A stretch of DNA of 15,483 nucleotides from Methanosphaera sp. rholeuAM6 (GCA_003266105.1 MVAA01000104.1:4890-20372), one strand, 5' to 3'; counted from the stretch's first letter, positions 1-5,952 are shown. The notes: a model not told the origin generated them from the sequence alone. Numbers and translations are program-made.

Positions 1-46
1 ATGATTCACTTGGGTTTTTCCATGCGTCTTGCATATGTTTATACAT
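1..46 (-). CDS. rpl15e: 50S ribosomal protein L15e, N-terminal fragment (runs off the left edge)
   Basis: Reading the minus strand from the ATG at 46-44 gives MYKHMQDAWKNPSES before the window ends. This matches the highly conserved N-terminus of archaeal/eukaryotic L15e (MYKY.RDAWKNP...), a 23S rRNA-binding protein of the large subunit. An excellent Shine-Dalgarno site, GAGGTG on the minus strand (54-59), sits 7 nt before the ATG and fixes the start. Only 15 codons are visible, so the call rests on this signature alone. The gene is divergent from tfs and shares a 314-bp intergenic region with it. Confidence 0.85.
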   Translation of the reverse strand, partial: MYKHMQDAWKNPSES

Positions 47-109
47 TAATATACACCTCATTGTTCAGCCAGTCGGCCACATCCAATTTATTTTTTTAAT
101 TGTGTATTA

Positions 110-124
110 AGGGACAGTATCCCT
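110..124. repeat. Short inverted repeat AGGGA-cagta-TCCCT
   Basis: A perfect 5-bp stem with a 5-nt loop, seen directly in the sequence. Its G/C content stands out from the A/T-rich surroundings. It lies 64 bp upstream of the L15e start on the minus strand and could be a leader hairpin or a protein-binding site. Confidence 0.5.
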
Positions 125-126
125 CA

Positions 127-168
127 AAAATACTGATAACAGAATATTTTTTTATTAATCAGTATTTT
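127..168. repeat. 11-bp perfect inverted repeat
   Basis: AAAATACTGAT at 127-137 is the exact reverse complement of ATCAGTATTTT at 158-168. The 20-nt loop contains a run of seven or more T. As RNA it would form an 11-bp stem in either direction. It lies between the divergent rpl15e and tfs genes, so a role as a terminator between the two transcripts or as an operator is possible. I cannot distinguish these from sequence alone. Confidence 0.6.
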
Positions 169-189
169 GTCTTATTACAGTCATTAAAC

Positions 190-206
190 TGGGAAGATGA
201 TTCCCA
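190..206. repeat. Short inverted repeat TGGGAA-gatga-TTCCCA
   Basis: A perfect 6-bp stem with a 5-nt loop. Its GGGA/TCCC core resembles the hairpin at 110-124, so the two may be related sites about 80 bp apart (centre to centre). Confidence 0.5.
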
Positions 207-225
207 TATTTTCATATAATAACAT

Positions 226-262
226 TAGATTATAATTTTATGAAATAACAATTTATAATCTA
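226..262. repeat. 10-bp inverted repeat with TATA-like arms
   Basis: TAGATTATAA (226-235) and TTATAATCTA (253-262) are exact reverse complements separated by 17 nt. Each arm contains ATTATAA, a plausible TATA element on its own strand. The pair could therefore be two converging, overlapping promoters or a dimeric regulator site. This is inferred from symmetry only. Confidence 0.5.
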
Positions 263-305
263 TATACTATACAATATTTGTTTATTACATTATATAATAT
301 TGTTG

Positions 306-313
306 TTTATATA
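306..313 (+). promoter_or_regulatory. TATA box (box A) of tfs
   Basis: TTTATATA is the exact archaeal/methanogen box A consensus. It is centred about 51 bp before the tfs ATG, predicting a transcript start near 335 and a leader of about 25 nt that includes the GGAG ribosome binding site at 350-353. A 6-bp inverted repeat (ATAGGT 311-316 / ACCTAT 333-338) overlaps the box and the predicted start, a position suited to repression. Confidence 0.65.
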
Positions 314-360
314 GGTTGAAAAATAGATAAATACCTATTGAATATTAATGGAGAAAATAT

Positions 361-672
361 ATGGAATTCTGTCCAAAGTGTGGAAAAGTGTTACTGCCAA
401 AGCATAACAGGATAAAATGCCTTAAATGCGGATACGAGAAAACGATCACGGAAGAAAAGAAGAAAGACTACGTCATTCAGCAGGACGTATCAGACAAACG
501 CCAATTAATAGTAACGGGAGATACAGTAAACACAATGCCAACAACCAAGGGATTATGTTACAGATGTCATAACAGGGAACTTGAATGGTGGATGGTACAG
601 ACAAGAAAATCAGACGAAGCAACAACAATATTCTACCGTTGCACAAAATGCGGAAACACATGGAGAAGATAA
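361..672 (+). CDS. tfs: Transcription elongation factor TFS (transcript cleavage factor)
   Basis: This is the archaeal counterpart of TFIIS and of RNA polymerase subunits Rpb9/RPC11. It reaches the polymerase active site and stimulates cleavage of backtracked RNA. The 103-aa length is typical. An N-terminal zinc ribbon has Cys4, Cys7, Cys20 and Cys23 (CPKCG, CLKCG). The C-terminal TFIIS-type ribbon has Cys66, Cys69, Cys94 and Cys97, with the signature QTRKSDE followed by FYRCTKCGNTWR. The acidic pair that acts in cleavage is intact (Asp85, Glu86), although the usual following Pro-Glu is Ala-Thr. A Lys/Asp-rich linker (about 30-60) joins the domains. GGAG lies 7 nt before the ATG. The gene stands alone, divergent from rpl15e and convergent with the adhesin gene. 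Confidence 0.93.
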   Translation: MEFCPKCGKVLLPKHNRIKCLKCGYEKTITEEKKKDYVIQQDVSDKRQLIVTGDTVNTMPTTKGLCYRCHNRELEWWMVQTRKSDEATTIFYRCTKCGNTWRR

Positions 673-727
673 TGGAAGAATTAGTGTAAAACCATTAAAC
701 CTCATTATAATTAATTTTAAGAACACC

Positions 728-776
728 AAAAAAAGAATAAAGAAAGGAGGATAATATTAAAACAATTAAGTTTTAA
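728..776 (-). terminator. Terminator region of the adhesin gene
   Basis: On the minus strand a 7-bp inverted repeat (TTAAAAC 757-763 / GTTTTAA 770-776) contains the stop codon. It is followed by ATCCTCC (746-752) and a T-rich tract with a run of seven T at 728-734. T-rich tracts are the usual archaeal termination signal. The C-rich element is discussed as a separate observation. Confidence 0.55.
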
Positions 777-2955
777 CTATTGTAAGAGTTGTGGTTGCAT
801 TGGATGCCAGGTAGTTTGTGCTTCCATTAAAAGCAACATTAACCGTAATTTTGCTTTTGCTGTTATCAAAGATATGATCTATTGTGAAATAACCGCTGGA
901 GTATGTTTTTGTGGTGTATTTTTTGGATCCTACAGTGATTGTCACTGTTTGTGCTTTGACTCCTTTGTTGTCGGTTAACCTTAGTTGTCCGCTAATTTTA
1001 ACTGTTTTGCCACTGTTTACATTTCCTTTGGTTAATATGTTTATCTTGGTTTTTTGTTTTACTTTGAATGTTGTCTTGTTTGTTGCGGAAAGGTAAATTG
1101 AGCTTCCGTTATATGATATTTTCACAGTTCGTTGGTTGAATGTCGGAACAGTGTAATTGATTTTGAAGTATCCTGATGAGTAGGTTTTTGTAGTGAATAT
1201 CTTGCCGTTAACATCTATTGTAACCGTTGCTCCTTTAATGCCCTTGTTGTTGGATAATAGTTTTCCACTGATTTTACTTACTTCTCCTTTTGTTGCAACA
1301 GGTATCTTGTAGATAATGATATTCACAGGATTTTTAGCATTAAATTCATCCGTAATACTGTTGGAATCATATTCTTTGGTCTTTTTATATGTTACAGTTA
1401 CCTTGTTCTTTCCAATCTTTTTCGTTTTATAGTCCAGGGAATAATAACTGTTTTCATCTGTTTTTGTAGTAAATGTTTCGTTGTTTACCTTAATGATAAC
1501 TTCTTTTCCCACAATATCCTTGTCACCAATGACATATCCACAGATATTAACGGGAGCTCCAATTAAAATATCCGAATTGGAGAGGTATACATTAATTTGT
1601 AGGTTTGATAATTTTTTGCTTATCTTTTCATTATTGAAGTAGTTGTTGTTTATTGTTAAATTTCCACCATTTAATTTTATTTCCTGTGAATATTTTCCTG
1701 TAAAGTTATTGTTTCTTGAATCAATGTTTGCACGTTCTAAGTATAATGATTTTCCGATGTCAGCAGCGTTTTTATTGAATACGGAATTCTTTATTGTTAT
1801 TTTTCCATTGTCTATATTGATTGCACCACCTTTACTATTTGCCGTATTGTTTGTAAACGTTGTTTTAGTGATTGTTATTAATATAGGTGAATATATTATT
1901 ATTGCTCCTCCATGATCTGCTGTATTGTTTGTTAACTCACAGTTGTTAATTGTTGTTGAAATATCATCGTCTAGGTTCAATGCTCCACCAAAAAAGTTTG
2001 CCCGGTTATTGTTGAATTTGGAGTTATTGATAGTTGTTACGGTTCTGCAGGATGTGGTCATTACTCCTCCACTGGCCGCGGTATTGCTACTGAATGTAGA
2101 ATTGTATATTGATAGTGTTCCATCGCATGTGTATATTACTCCACTAGAGTATTGTGCAGTATTTCTTGTGAATTCGGAATTTGTAATTGTTGCTTTTCCA
2201 ATGTATGAATAGATTGCTCCCCCTGTTGATGCTTTGTTGTTTGTGAATTTGGAATTGTTAATTATTAGTTTTCCATATTCAGAATATATTGCTCCCCCAT
2301 ATTCTGCTTTGTTGTTTGTGAATTTGGAATTGTTTATGGTTAATGTTCCTTTTGAGGAGATTGCTCCTCCACTCCATGAGGTATTGTTTATGAATTCACA
2401 GTTGTTGACTGTTAGCACTCCTTCTGAGTATATTGTACAATTGTTTCGGTATGAATACTCGATTTTATTATCAAAGTTTGATATTTTTATCTTATTTAAT
2501 GTTACTTCATAATTCTTTCCGATTTGCATTAAATATGTGCATTTTTCTCCATTTAGTTTTGCCTGATTTCCGTTGATAATCAGTTTTTTAGTTCCTTTTG
2601 TATTGTTCCAGTTTATTGTAGTTGTAGCATTGTATGTTCCTTTTTTTAGGTTAATCGTGTATGTGTCATAATTTGTGTTTTTTGCTTGGTTTACTTTGTT
2701 AACCAGTTCGTTGTAATTGTTTGCTGTTGTTGTGTAGGTGTTGGTTGCTTCTTTGGTTGTTGTGTTGGCGTTTTTTGTTATTGTTTTCTTGATTGGATTT
2801 GTCTGATCATTAATGTTAACTGCTGTTGTGTCGTGTTCTTGGTTTGTTATTTGGTGCTGTGTGGTTGTGTCGGTGCTGTTTGTTGCACTGGCTATTCCCA
2901 CTGTAATAACCACTATAACCAAGAAGAGTATTATTTTTTTGAGGTTTTTACTCAT
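766..2955 (-). CDS. Secreted adhesin-like protein with beta-helix repeats and Ig-like domains
   Basis: A surface protein of the adhesin-like class common in gut Methanobacteriales, probably a contact protein, though its ligand is unknown. The start is taken at 2955 because GGAGG (2962-2966) lies 6 nt upstream; a longer frame from 2973 would place this site inside the gene. The product is 729 aa. A basic start and hydrophobic segment (about residues 4-24) end in ASA, a possible signal peptidase site. A Thr/Asn-rich linker follows to about 75. Residues about 175-445 hold beta-helix repeats of the type GGAI.S.G.LTINNSKFTNN, about 25 aa each, resembling the polymorphic membrane protein family. 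Three Ig-like domains follow (about 455-540, 545-635, 638-729); the last two share TTKTYSSGYF. No C-terminal membrane segment or known wall-binding repeat is visible, so anchoring is unclear. Confidence 0.85.
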   Translation of the reverse strand: MSKNLKKIILFLVIVVITVGIASATNSTDTTTQHQITNQEHDTTAVNINDQTNPIKKTITKNANTTTKEATNTYTTTANNYNELVNKVNQAKNTNYDTYTINLKKGTYNATTTINWNNTKGTKKLIINGNQAKLNGEKCTYLMQIGKNYEVTLNKIKISNFDNKIEYSYRNNCTIYSEGVLTVNNCEFINNTSWSGGAISSKGTLTINNSKFTNNKAEYGGAIYSEYGKLIINNSKFTNNKASTGGAIYSYIGKATITNSEFTRNTAQYSSGVIYTCDGTLSIYNSTFSSNTAASGGVMTTSCRTVTTINNSKFNNNRANFFGGALNLDDDISTTINNCELTNNTADHGGAIIIYSPILITITKTTFTNNTANSKGGAINIDNGKITIKNSVFNKNAADIGKSLYLERANIDSRNNNFTGKYSQEIKLNGGNLTINNNYFNNEKISKKLSNLQINVYLSNSDILIGAPVNICGYVIGDKDIVGKEVIIKVNNETFTTKTDENSYYSLDYKTKKIGKNKVTVTYKKTKEYDSNSITDEFNAKNPVNIIIYKIPVATKGEVSKISGKLLSNNKGIKGATVTIDVNGKIFTTKTYSSGYFKINYTVPTFNQRTVKISYNGSSIYLSATNKTTFKVKQKTKINILTKGNVNSGKTVKISGQLRLTDNKGVKAQTVTITVGSKKYTTKTYSSGYFTIDHIFDNSKSKITVNVAFNGSTNYLASNATTTLTIVKT
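2231..2334 (-). repeat. Direct repeat within the adhesin beta-helix coding region
   Basis: A 29-nt segment at 2231-2259 recurs identically at 2306-2334, a period of 75 bp or exactly 25 codons. It encodes the NNSKFTNNKA part of adjacent beta-helix rungs. Identity at the DNA level suggests recent duplication or gene conversion, and recombination between copies would change the protein by whole 25-aa rungs without a frameshift. Confidence 0.7.
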
Positions 2956-2984
2956 TTTTATCCTCCGTATCATTATTTTAATTA

Positions 2985-3020
2985 ATATATTTATAAAGAA
3001 TCTAATATAATTATAATTAT
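2985..3020 (-). promoter_or_regulatory. Probable promoter of the adhesin gene
   Basis: The minus strand has two TATA-like elements: CTTTATAAATAT (2987-2998) and AATTATAATTATATTAG (3002-3018). The upstream one would give a start near 2985 and a leader of about 30 nt with the GGAGG site; the nearer one gives an almost leaderless transcript. I cannot tell which is used. Confidence 0.4.
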
Positions 3021-3125
3021 TTTTTCAAAGAATTAGCTAATGAGTTTTGTTAAAAACAGTTTATTCCCACTTATTTGAAAATACACTATGTAATGGGGTT
3101 TGTAAAAATAGTTGTTTATTATTTG

Positions 3126-3145
3126 ATAAAAAAAGAGTTTGGAAG
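3126..3145 (-). terminator. T-rich terminator of the 115-aa gene
   Basis: Just after the stop codon (3148-3150) the minus strand reads CTTCC, then AAACTC and a run of seven T (3128-3134). This is a simple archaeal T-tract terminator without a hairpin. Confidence 0.5.
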
Positions 3146-3147
3146 TT

Positions 3148-3495
3148 TTATTTTGAAAAACTTAGTGAATATCTATCAAAAACATTTGATACGTTACTTG
3201 CACTTCTTCTTTGAATTTTTTCCAAGTTTGCTCTCTGTTTTTCAATAGTTTTCGTTATTCCCAATAATTCTTCCACTGCTTTGACATCTTCACTTTTGCA
3301 CATCCAACCTGTTGTTTTTCCAGCGACATTGTCAAGGTTCTCAAAATTTTCAGGAGTATAGTATTTGAAGTAAGTTTTTATTTTGAGTTTTTGTTGTTCA
3401 TCGAGTGTTTGGGTTACTTGATAGTATTTGGTTGATGTGTTGCAGTCTAGTGTTGAAAGTCTAAGTTTTAACTCTTGCTCGTTATTATTCATCAT
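3148..3495 (-). CDS. Hypothetical protein, 115 aa, unrecognised
   Basis: I do not recognise a family. The protein is soluble, charged and without a signal peptide or membrane segment. The N-terminal half has many Tyr, Lys and Thr residues, including the motif KTYFKYYTPENFENL. A central GWMCKSEDVKAVEELLG element looks helical, followed by a probable amphipathic or coiled-coil helix (ITKTIEKQRANLEKIQRR, about 80-97) and a Ser-rich end. Two adjacent ATGs (3495 and 3492) are possible starts and neither has a Shine-Dalgarno site; with the TATA element at 3517-3533 the transcript would start about 3 nt upstream, so it may be leaderless. It stands alone between long A/T-rich spacers, as expected of a lineage-specific or acquired gene. 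Confidence 0.6.
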   Translation of the reverse strand: MMNNNEQELKLRLSTLDCNTSTKYYQVTQTLDEQQKLKIKTYFKYYTPENFENLDNVAGKTTGWMCKSEDVKAVEELLGITKTIEKQRANLEKIQRRSASNVSNVFDRYSLSFSK

Positions 3496-3516
3496 ATACT
3501 TTTTACTATATATTTG

Positions 3517-3533
3517 CTATATATTATATTTTA
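3517..3533 (-). promoter_or_regulatory. TATA element of the 115-aa gene
   Basis: The minus strand reads AAAATATAATATATAGC. Centred near 3525, it predicts a start near 3498, about 3 nt from the first ATG. A second TATA-like element (3505-3514) is too close to the ATG to give a leader. Confidence 0.4.
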
Positions 3534-3811
3534 TGGTATTATTTTTTAAGATTTATTGAATATTGTTTACTATTTGCAATATTTTTAAGAAAAGATTATA
3601 ATCCTTATTTTTATTGGTATTGAATATTAATTAAGGCTATTTTTAATAAAGCATGTACTATTTTTATTTTTTTAAAACATTTTTTAATTCTCATCAGTAA
3701 ACTCTTATTTTCAAGAAATGTTCTATTAAACTGGTTAACAGATTTTTAAAAATTTTTTAAAACATTCATTTCTGATATAACTTATGATAAATTAAAGTGC
3801 TAATACAGCAT

Positions 3812-3829
3812 TAAAAAAAGTCAAAAAAT
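3812..3829 (-). terminator. T-rich terminator of the mch-ribC unit
   Basis: The minus strand carries two T-runs, six T at 3823-3828 and seven T at 3813-3819, preceded by AACCTCC (3831-3837). They lie 28-52 nt beyond the ribC stop. Tandem T-runs are the usual archaeal termination signal. Confidence 0.6.
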
Positions 3830-3864
3830 TGGAGGTTAAAATCATTAAAAAGTTGTTAATCTAG

Positions 3865-4329
3865 TTATAAAGGACCTTTATTTTCTCTGCCTTCACGAAC
3901 ACCAGTACCGGCTTCACGTTTCATCTGTTCTGGTTTAAATAGCATTTTAACAAGATTGTCTGCATGTTGTGTTGCTCTATTATATGCTAATTGTTTTAAA
4001 TCCTTTTCATCATAACCTTCATCTTCATGAACAAAAACTTCCAAAATATGAGTATTTGTCATAAGCTGTGCCTGAATAAGACCAGTACTGGCCTCATGAG
4101 CACATAGTTTATCAATCTTCTCTCCGCCAGGCATACCAAAAGCCATTACAATATCACAGTCTTCCTCTTCAATAAGTTTCTTGGCTGCAACAGGCAAATC
4201 CTTTACGCCAGGAACGTATGATTTAATAAATTTAACACCAGTAACTTGCTTTTTAATCTGTTTAACGGCAGCACTTGCCATATCATAACGGGCAAATGTC
4301 GTGCTACATATACCTATTCTTTTTGTCAT
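3865..4329 (-). CDS. ribC: Riboflavin synthase, archaeal type
   Basis: It converts two 6,7-dimethyl-8-ribityllumazine molecules to riboflavin plus 5-amino-6-ribitylaminouracil. The archaeal enzyme is unrelated to bacterial RibE and resembles lumazine synthase. The 154-aa length fits the family. Signatures are the N-terminal RIGICSTTFARYDMA, the central IVMAFGMPGGEKIDKLCAHE and TGLIQAQLMTNTHILEVFVH, and the C-terminal Arg/Glu/Gly-rich tail. The start is the ATG at 4329; the frame extends one codon further to a TTG at 4332, which I did not use. No strong ribosome binding site is present, and the gene begins 28 nt after the mch stop, so it is probably co-transcribed and partly coupled to mch. 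A link between the H4MPT pathway and flavin supply is plausible but not shown. Confidence 0.93.
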   Translation of the reverse strand: MTKRIGICSTTFARYDMASAAVKQIKKQVTGVKFIKSYVPGVKDLPVAAKKLIEEEDCDIVMAFGMPGGEKIDKLCAHEASTGLIQAQLMTNTHILEVFVHEDEGYDEKDLKQLAYNRATQHADNLVKMLFKPEQMKREAGTGVREGRENKGPL

Positions 4330-4357
4330 CAATTAACAACTCTTAAATAAATTTAAT

Positions 4358-5341
4358 TTATAAAAATTTAACTTCCTTTACTTCAAAGGATTTCTTAAGC
4401 CTTTCCAAGTCAATACTACCTGTGTGGAACATTTCACCGGTCACCATATCGTTAACGATAACCTGTGCAGGTGCAAACACTTCCTTAGGTATTTTATAGA
4501 AGTCACCATCAGCTTCTTCGAAGAATTCAAGGAAACTTTTACCGTAATGTTCAGAGGATGAGGATGGCAAGGTAGTAGCTAATTCTTCCAGGCTTTCTCC
4601 TTCATCCGGTTCAATATAATAATAAGTTCTACCACCAAATATTATGGCATCATTGGTTTTGCCCATTGCCTTAAGATTGTCCGGATCAACAGGAGTAATA
4701 GGAGTAATACCTGCAGCATATGTAATTTTTGTAACATCAAAGTTCATGACTTCATACATTTTGTAAATACCCACTTCCAATGCCCTACCGGAAATTTGTA
4801 TGGAACCGACAAGGGAAGCTGTAGGTGCAACAAGGATAGTGAGATTTTCTGTTTTGACACCACATTCATCTGCAATAAACTGTGCTACATTCTCTGTAGG
4901 AAGTTTATTTGATTCTAAAGTAATAACTGCAATGTCACTATCCTCTGTATAACCGGTAATCTTATATATTTCATCATCACTGAATTTATGTGCCTGTGCA
5001 GGACCGGATGCCATTGCAAAGTAGTCATCCACTTCAATCTTCCATCCTGCTTTCTGTGAACCGAGAGTGGTTAATGCAGGAAAATCAGTTTTAACTTTAA
5101 CGGCAGGCATTGCCATAATGTCACTTAAATCTCCGGGAATGGAAATACCGACATCACATATTCCACCAAGACAAACTTTGGTAAACAGTTCTCCTCCCTT
5201 AATACTTCCTTTAGCATTAACACCACAGTCAATGACCTGTGTTCCATTGGATAATGTGGATGCTACCAGTTTAAGCTTATCTGCATCTGCAACCATTTTA
5301 TCAGCAATTTTCTTTGCTGCAACATTCATACTTTCACTCAT
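4358..5341 (-). CDS. mch: Methenyltetrahydromethanopterin cyclohydrolase
   Basis: Mch reversibly hydrolyses 5,10-methenyl-H4MPT to 5-formyl-H4MPT, the third one-carbon step of CO2 reduction to methane in the cytoplasm. At 327 aa it matches the family. Recognisable segments are GGELFTKVCLGG (49-60), GPAQAHKFSDDEIYKITGYT (113-132), TASLVGSIQISGRALEVGIY (174-193) and KTNDAIIFGGRTYYYIE (228-244). Arg186 and Glu189 in SGRALEVG have the spacing of the active-site Arg/Glu pair described for the Archaeoglobus enzyme; this assignment is from memory. AGGAG (5350-5354) lies 8 nt before the ATG. ribC follows 28 nt downstream, and the broken nucleotidyltransferase lies upstream. In CO2-reducing methanogens it is an essential catabolic gene. 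Confidence 0.96.
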   Translation of the reverse strand: MSESMNVAAKKIADKMVADADKLKLVASTLSNGTQVIDCGVNAKGSIKGGELFTKVCLGGICDVGISIPGDLSDIMAMPAVKVKTDFPALTTLGSQKAGWKIEVDDYFAMASGPAQAHKFSDDEIYKITGYTEDSDIAVITLESNKLPTENVAQFIADECGVKTENLTILVAPTASLVGSIQISGRALEVGIYKMYEVMNFDVTKITYAAGITPITPVDPDNLKAMGKTNDAIIFGGRTYYYIEPDEGESLEELATTLPSSSSEHYGKSFLEFFEEADGDFYKIPKEVFAPAQVIVNDMVTGEMFHTGSIDLERLKKSFEVKEVKFL

Positions 5342-5373
5342 AACAATTTCTCCTAAATAATAGTTTATCGTAG

Positions 5374-5413
5374 TTCAATATTAGTTTATAATTGTCTGTT
5401 TAACTTCAATATT
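5374..5413 (-). promoter_or_regulatory. Probable mch promoter region with direct repeats
   Basis: The minus strand has a TATA-like AATTATAAACTA (about 5383-5394), which would start transcription near 5362 and leave a leader of about 20 nt with the AGGAG site. TTCAATATT occurs on the plus strand at 5374-5382 and again at 5405-5413, flanking the TATA element at 31-bp spacing. TAGTTTAT is also repeated (5361-5368, 5382-5389). These could be paired regulator sites. Confidence 0.35.
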
Positions 5414-5503
5414 TAATTATACGTTTACTATAACATTTATTAATATTAAATTTTGTGGAAAACTTAAAAATCACAAAAAACAAGATTATGCATAAAATAA
5501 TAT

Positions 5504-5530
5504 TTGGATGATATTCTAAATTTCATCCAA
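5504..5530. terminator. 8-bp inverted repeat at the 3' end of the nucleotidyltransferase gene
   Basis: TTGGATGA (5504-5511) and TCATCCAA (5523-5530) are perfect reverse complements with an 11-nt loop, and the right arm contains the stop codon (5523-5525). It is placed to end or stabilise the minus-strand transcript ahead of mch, though no long T-run follows immediately. Confidence 0.45.
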
Positions 5531-5827
5531 TCAAAACACATTCTTTCAAAACATTCGTTAAAAAAGAGAATTTTTTAGTTTTTTCGAAATGTTCCTTACT
5601 CATAATCCGAGTTGAAAGATATTCATTATTATTAGATATTACATTTATAACTTCATCCGCTACTTTGTCTTCAATATCCTCAAAATTATCTGAAATAATT
5701 AAAATATCGATATTAGAATCCTCTTGATCATCACCACGTGCTACGGAACCATACAATATTATTTTTTGTATATATTCCGATTGGATGGCTTTAGCAAATT
5801 TTTTTGCTATTCTATTCTATTGTGCAT
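5523..5827 (-). pseudogene. MNT-type nucleotidyltransferase, frameshifted near its start
   Basis: The open part (5756-5523, 77 codons from a TTG) encodes the fold of small MntA/MNT nucleotidyltransferases: LYGSVARGDDQEDSNIDILI, the GS-x10-D-x-D region. Upstream codons in the same frame read AKKFAKAIQSEYIQKII, the usual N-terminal helix and first strand, but they are cut off by a TAG. An ATG at 5827 with a well-placed AGGTG (5833-5837, 5-nt spacer) opens a frame that stops after MHNRIE at 5807. The clash comes from three tandem copies of a 5-bp unit (5807-5821); with two copies the frame would be continuous from MHNRIAKKF to the end, about 99 aa. The first metal-binding Asp of D-x-D is Asn (SNID). 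No HEPN partner gene is adjacent. It is probably an inactivated or phase-variable gene. Confidence 0.75.
5807..5821. repeat. Tandem repeat (CTATT)x3 at the start of the nucleotidyltransferase gene
   Basis: Three perfect copies of CTATT (AATAG on the coding strand) directly follow codon 2 of the frame that starts at 5827. Because the unit is 5 bp, copy-number change shifts the reading frame. Three copies give a stop after six codons; two copies restore the full protein. Confidence 0.85.
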
Positions 5828-5883
5828 ATTAACACCTATTTAATAACCATTTATAGTTATAAACAATTATTTTATGCTTTTTT

Positions 5884-5952
5884 TTAAATATTTTTTTTGT
5901 TGTCTGAATAGCCATAGAAACTATAATATCCAATAATTTTTTTGGGAATCAT
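5884..5952 (-). CDS. Possible 22-aa small ORF
   Basis: An ATG-started frame encodes MIPKKIIGYYSFYGYSDNKK and ends two codons later. It lies in the spacer between thyA and the nucleotidyltransferase gene, downstream of thyA on the same strand. There is no Shine-Dalgarno site, but the Tyr/Gly-rich composition looks less random than its A/T-rich surroundings. It could be a real short peptide, a remnant of a lost gene, or chance. I do not recognise it. Confidence 0.2.
   Translation of the reverse strand: MIPKKIIGYYSFYGYSDNKKNI

Larger units (their letters stand above)
47..360. other. Divergent intergenic region between rpl15e and tfs
   Basis: No open frame here looks like a gene. The region holds the L15e Shine-Dalgarno site (54-59), an A/T-rich promoter candidate for rpl15e on the minus strand (82-98), five inverted repeats (110-124, 127-168, 190-206, 226-262, 311-338), a consensus TATA box for tfs (306-313) and the tfs ribosome binding site GGAG (350-353). 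Such a density of inverted repeats in one archaeal intergenic region is notable. They may be regulatory sites or leader RNA structures of either gene. Confidence 0.7.
3496..3864. other. Long A/T-rich intergenic region between the 115-aa gene and ribC
   Basis: No gene is visible in these 369 bp. It holds the promoter of the 115-aa gene at one end (3517-3533) and the ribC terminator tract at the other (3812-3829). In between are a 10-bp perfect palindrome GATTATAATC (3594-3603), a weak hairpin GTGCT-aatac-AGCAT just beyond the terminator (about 3798-3812), and A/T homopolymer runs. A Shine-Dalgarno-like GGAGG on the plus strand (3831-3835) has no open frame behind it. Confidence 0.6.

Noticed and set aside
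110..206. Possible C/D box small RNA in the rpl15e-tfs spacer
   Set aside because: A CTGA and GATGA-like bases occur, but no proper RTGATGA/CTGA pair with correct spacing was found on either strand.
1750..2420. Regularly spaced repeats that might suggest a CRISPR array
   Set aside because: The period is 75 bp (25 codons) with diverged copies inside an open frame encoding beta-helix rungs. There are no identical short repeats with unique spacers and no cas genes.
2956..2973. Upstream ATG at 2973 as the adhesin start
   Set aside because: The GGAGG ribosome binding site lies between this ATG and the one at 2955, so the downstream ATG is the likely start.
2686..2985. 99-codon Cys/Val-rich open frame on the plus strand
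   Set aside because: It is the complement of the Thr/Asn-rich start of the adhesin. Such codons read as Cys, Val and Phe in reverse, which explains its odd composition.
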